From contig NZ_FWXV01000016.1 in the NCBI RefSeq assembly GCF_900176515.1, forward strand, positions 62,001-126,000: 64,000 bases of DNA, read 5' to 3'. The notes beneath the pieces are model-generated. The model saw only the letters and a list, made by a program, of their open reading frames with translations, had not been told where the DNA came from and did not search any database. Position 1 is the first letter of the stretch. Each line of letters begins with the position of its first letter. Made by a program: the position numbers and the translations under genes. Positions 63,050 through 64,000 of the stretch are shown one piece after another. The DNA is from Kibdelosporangium aridum (GTDB lineage: Bacteria > Actinomycetota > Actinomycetes > Mycobacteriales > Pseudonocardiaceae).

Positions 63050-63312
63050 GTCGAAGCCCTCTCGGCGGTATGTCCTTCACTACCCGTACGGGCAATCGGT
63101 GCGCAGCGGTTCAGACCAGTTTCGCTGAATTGATCAGGACGGGTCGGCGTACCAGGCTGCCGCGCCGGGTGCGACCCGCCGATCGGCCCGAGTTTCTTGC
63201 CGGTCGTCTTCGTGGCGGCACCGATCGGTTGTTCCGCGCTGTGGCCTTGAACGGCGCGCCTTGCGGGGTCCGTTTTCCCGGTCGAACGGTTTTCCCTTGG
63301 AAAGGAAGAAAA

Positions 63313-63891
63313 ATGCGAGCATTTTCGCGTGGAGTGCTGACCGCGGTGTTCACGGCGGCGCTGAGCGCTGGGGCGATCGGGATCGCGGCACCTGCTCAAG
63401 CGGCGCCCACGACAAGTGCGACCGCACCGACGAGCAACGCGAACAACCAGAACCAGCAGCAGAACAACCGAAACAATCAGAACCAGCAGCAGAACAATCA
63501 GGCGTGCGATGCCCAGCAGCGGCAGAACGCCAACCGGGCGGCGAACAACGCCTCCAGGCGGGCACAGCAGTCCCGTAACACCGCCAACCGAGCCGCCCAG
63601 CGCGCGGCACAGGCACAGAAGGCTGCCAACAGGGCGGCGAAGCGCGCCGCGAACGCTCGGCAGGCCGCGAACGCCGCTGCCAACCGCGCACGCCAATCAC
63701 GTCAGCAAGCCGACCAGCAGAACGCCAACCGCGCGCAGCAGCAGGCCAATCGGTTGAACCGGCAGGCGAACCGCGCCAAGCAGCGTGCCGCGGGCCAGGC
63801 CAACCAGGCGGCACGGGCTCGTCAGCAGGCCAACCGCGCAACAGGCCAGGCGAACCGCGCGGCCGCCGCCGCACGCAGGTGCGCCGCGTAG
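63313..63891 (+). CDS. secreted, highly basic Asn/Gln/Ala/Arg-rich low-complexity protein
   Basis: A 192-residue protein with a signal peptide ('GVLTAVFTAALSAGAIGIAA', cut near 'PAQA'). An Asn/Gln-rich block ('NNQNQQQNNRNNQNQQQNN', ~residues 44-62) follows. Then comes a ~125-residue Ala/Arg/Asn/Gln helical segment with repeated 'ANRAA', 'RAAQ' and 'QQANR' words and hardly any acidic residue. One Cys lies at the start of this segment ('QACDAQQ') and one near the C-terminus ('RRCAA'), so the ends may be disulfide-linked. A long cationic helix outside the cell suggests binding to anionic polymers or membranes. AAGGAAG precedes the ATG. No family recognised. Confidence 0.75.
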   Translation: MRAFSRGVLTAVFTAALSAGAIGIAAPAQAAPTTSATAPTSNANNQNQQQNNRNNQNQQQNNQACDAQQRQNANRAANNASRRAQQSRNTANRAAQRAAQAQKAANRAAKRAANARQAANAAANRARQSRQQADQQNANRAQQQANRLNRQANRAKQRAAGQANQAARARQQANRATGQANRAAAAARRCAA

Positions 63892-63915
63892 ACCCCCAAC
63901 CGGCGGGTGGGGAAG

Positions 63916-63955
63916 GGCCTGTACCCGGGGTTTGAGGGTTCCCCGGGTACAGGCC
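63916..63955 (+). terminator. strong terminator at the right end
   Basis: GGCCTGTACCCGGGG (63916-63930) pairs perfectly with CCCCGGGTACAGGCC (63941-63955) around a 10-nt loop, 25 nt past the stop of the basic secreted protein. Nothing could be assigned in the last 45 bases. Confidence 0.9.
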
Positions 63956-64000
63956 TCATACAGGCAGGACTCCCGCGTCATGCGCGATGATCGCGGCCTG

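Overview
The window is chromosomal DNA of a high-GC actinobacterium. Gene order and protein signatures point to the Pseudonocardiales (Amycolatopsis/Lentzea/Kibdelosporangium type): CorC-era-RDD-recO-uppS followed by zur/arsR-glyS, then dgt-dnaG; frequent GTG starts; many ATGA/GTGA stop-start overlaps; an ECF41 sigma factor; a separate parE/parC pair. There is no rRNA, CRISPR array or insertion sequence. Two tRNA genes (Asn, Met) lie near 27.5 kb. Genus is inferred, not proven.

Layout. 1-3.1 kb: end of a CBS/CorC membrane protein, a catalytically degenerate cytidine-deaminase-like protein, era, an RDD membrane protein and recO, all tightly packed. 3.2-7.0 kb: one large Pls/PosA-type single-module peptide synthetase broken by three frame lesions. 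7.4-12.7 kb: uppS, a two-gene permease system, Zur and ArsR regulators and a striking His/Cys-rich metal-binding protein, together a zinc-flavoured block. 12.9-31 kb: glyS, a two-component system, dGTPase, an intracellular serpin, a crotonase, an ECF41 sigma factor with its carboxymuconolactone decarboxylase partner (an exact consensus promoter lies in front of the partner), dnaG, two tRNAs, an HxlR/NmrA pair, an Lrp/PLP-lyase pair and a decayed soxR. 31-39 kb: a lipoprotein, epoxide hydrolase, exonuclease III, two tandem RNHCP zinc proteins behind a leader peptide and hairpin, and a LysR/PRISE reductase pair. 39.4-44 kb: topoisomerase IV, with tandem 18-bp repeats that begin in the parC stop codon. 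44-56 kb: secreted polysaccharide-active enzymes, a 23-residue peptide with eight cysteines, redox and lipid genes, and a ferritin-like/hemerythrin pair joined by a MIRU-like insert. 56-64 kb: lipase, xylulokinase, methyltransferase, DM13 and YCF48-like proteins, a second-type EF-Tu, a streptogrisin-like protease and an odd basic secreted protein.

The most interesting system is at 60.69-62.17 kb. A paralogous EF-Tu carries substitutions at positions linked to three classes of EF-Tu inhibitor (E. coli numbering L120V, Q124R, R230A, G275A). It lies behind a strong leaderless promoter, a 37-codon leader ORF and two mutually exclusive hairpins. This reads as an inducible back-up translation factor controlled by ribosome-dependent attenuation. 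A smaller leader-peptide/hairpin arrangement precedes the RNHCP operon.
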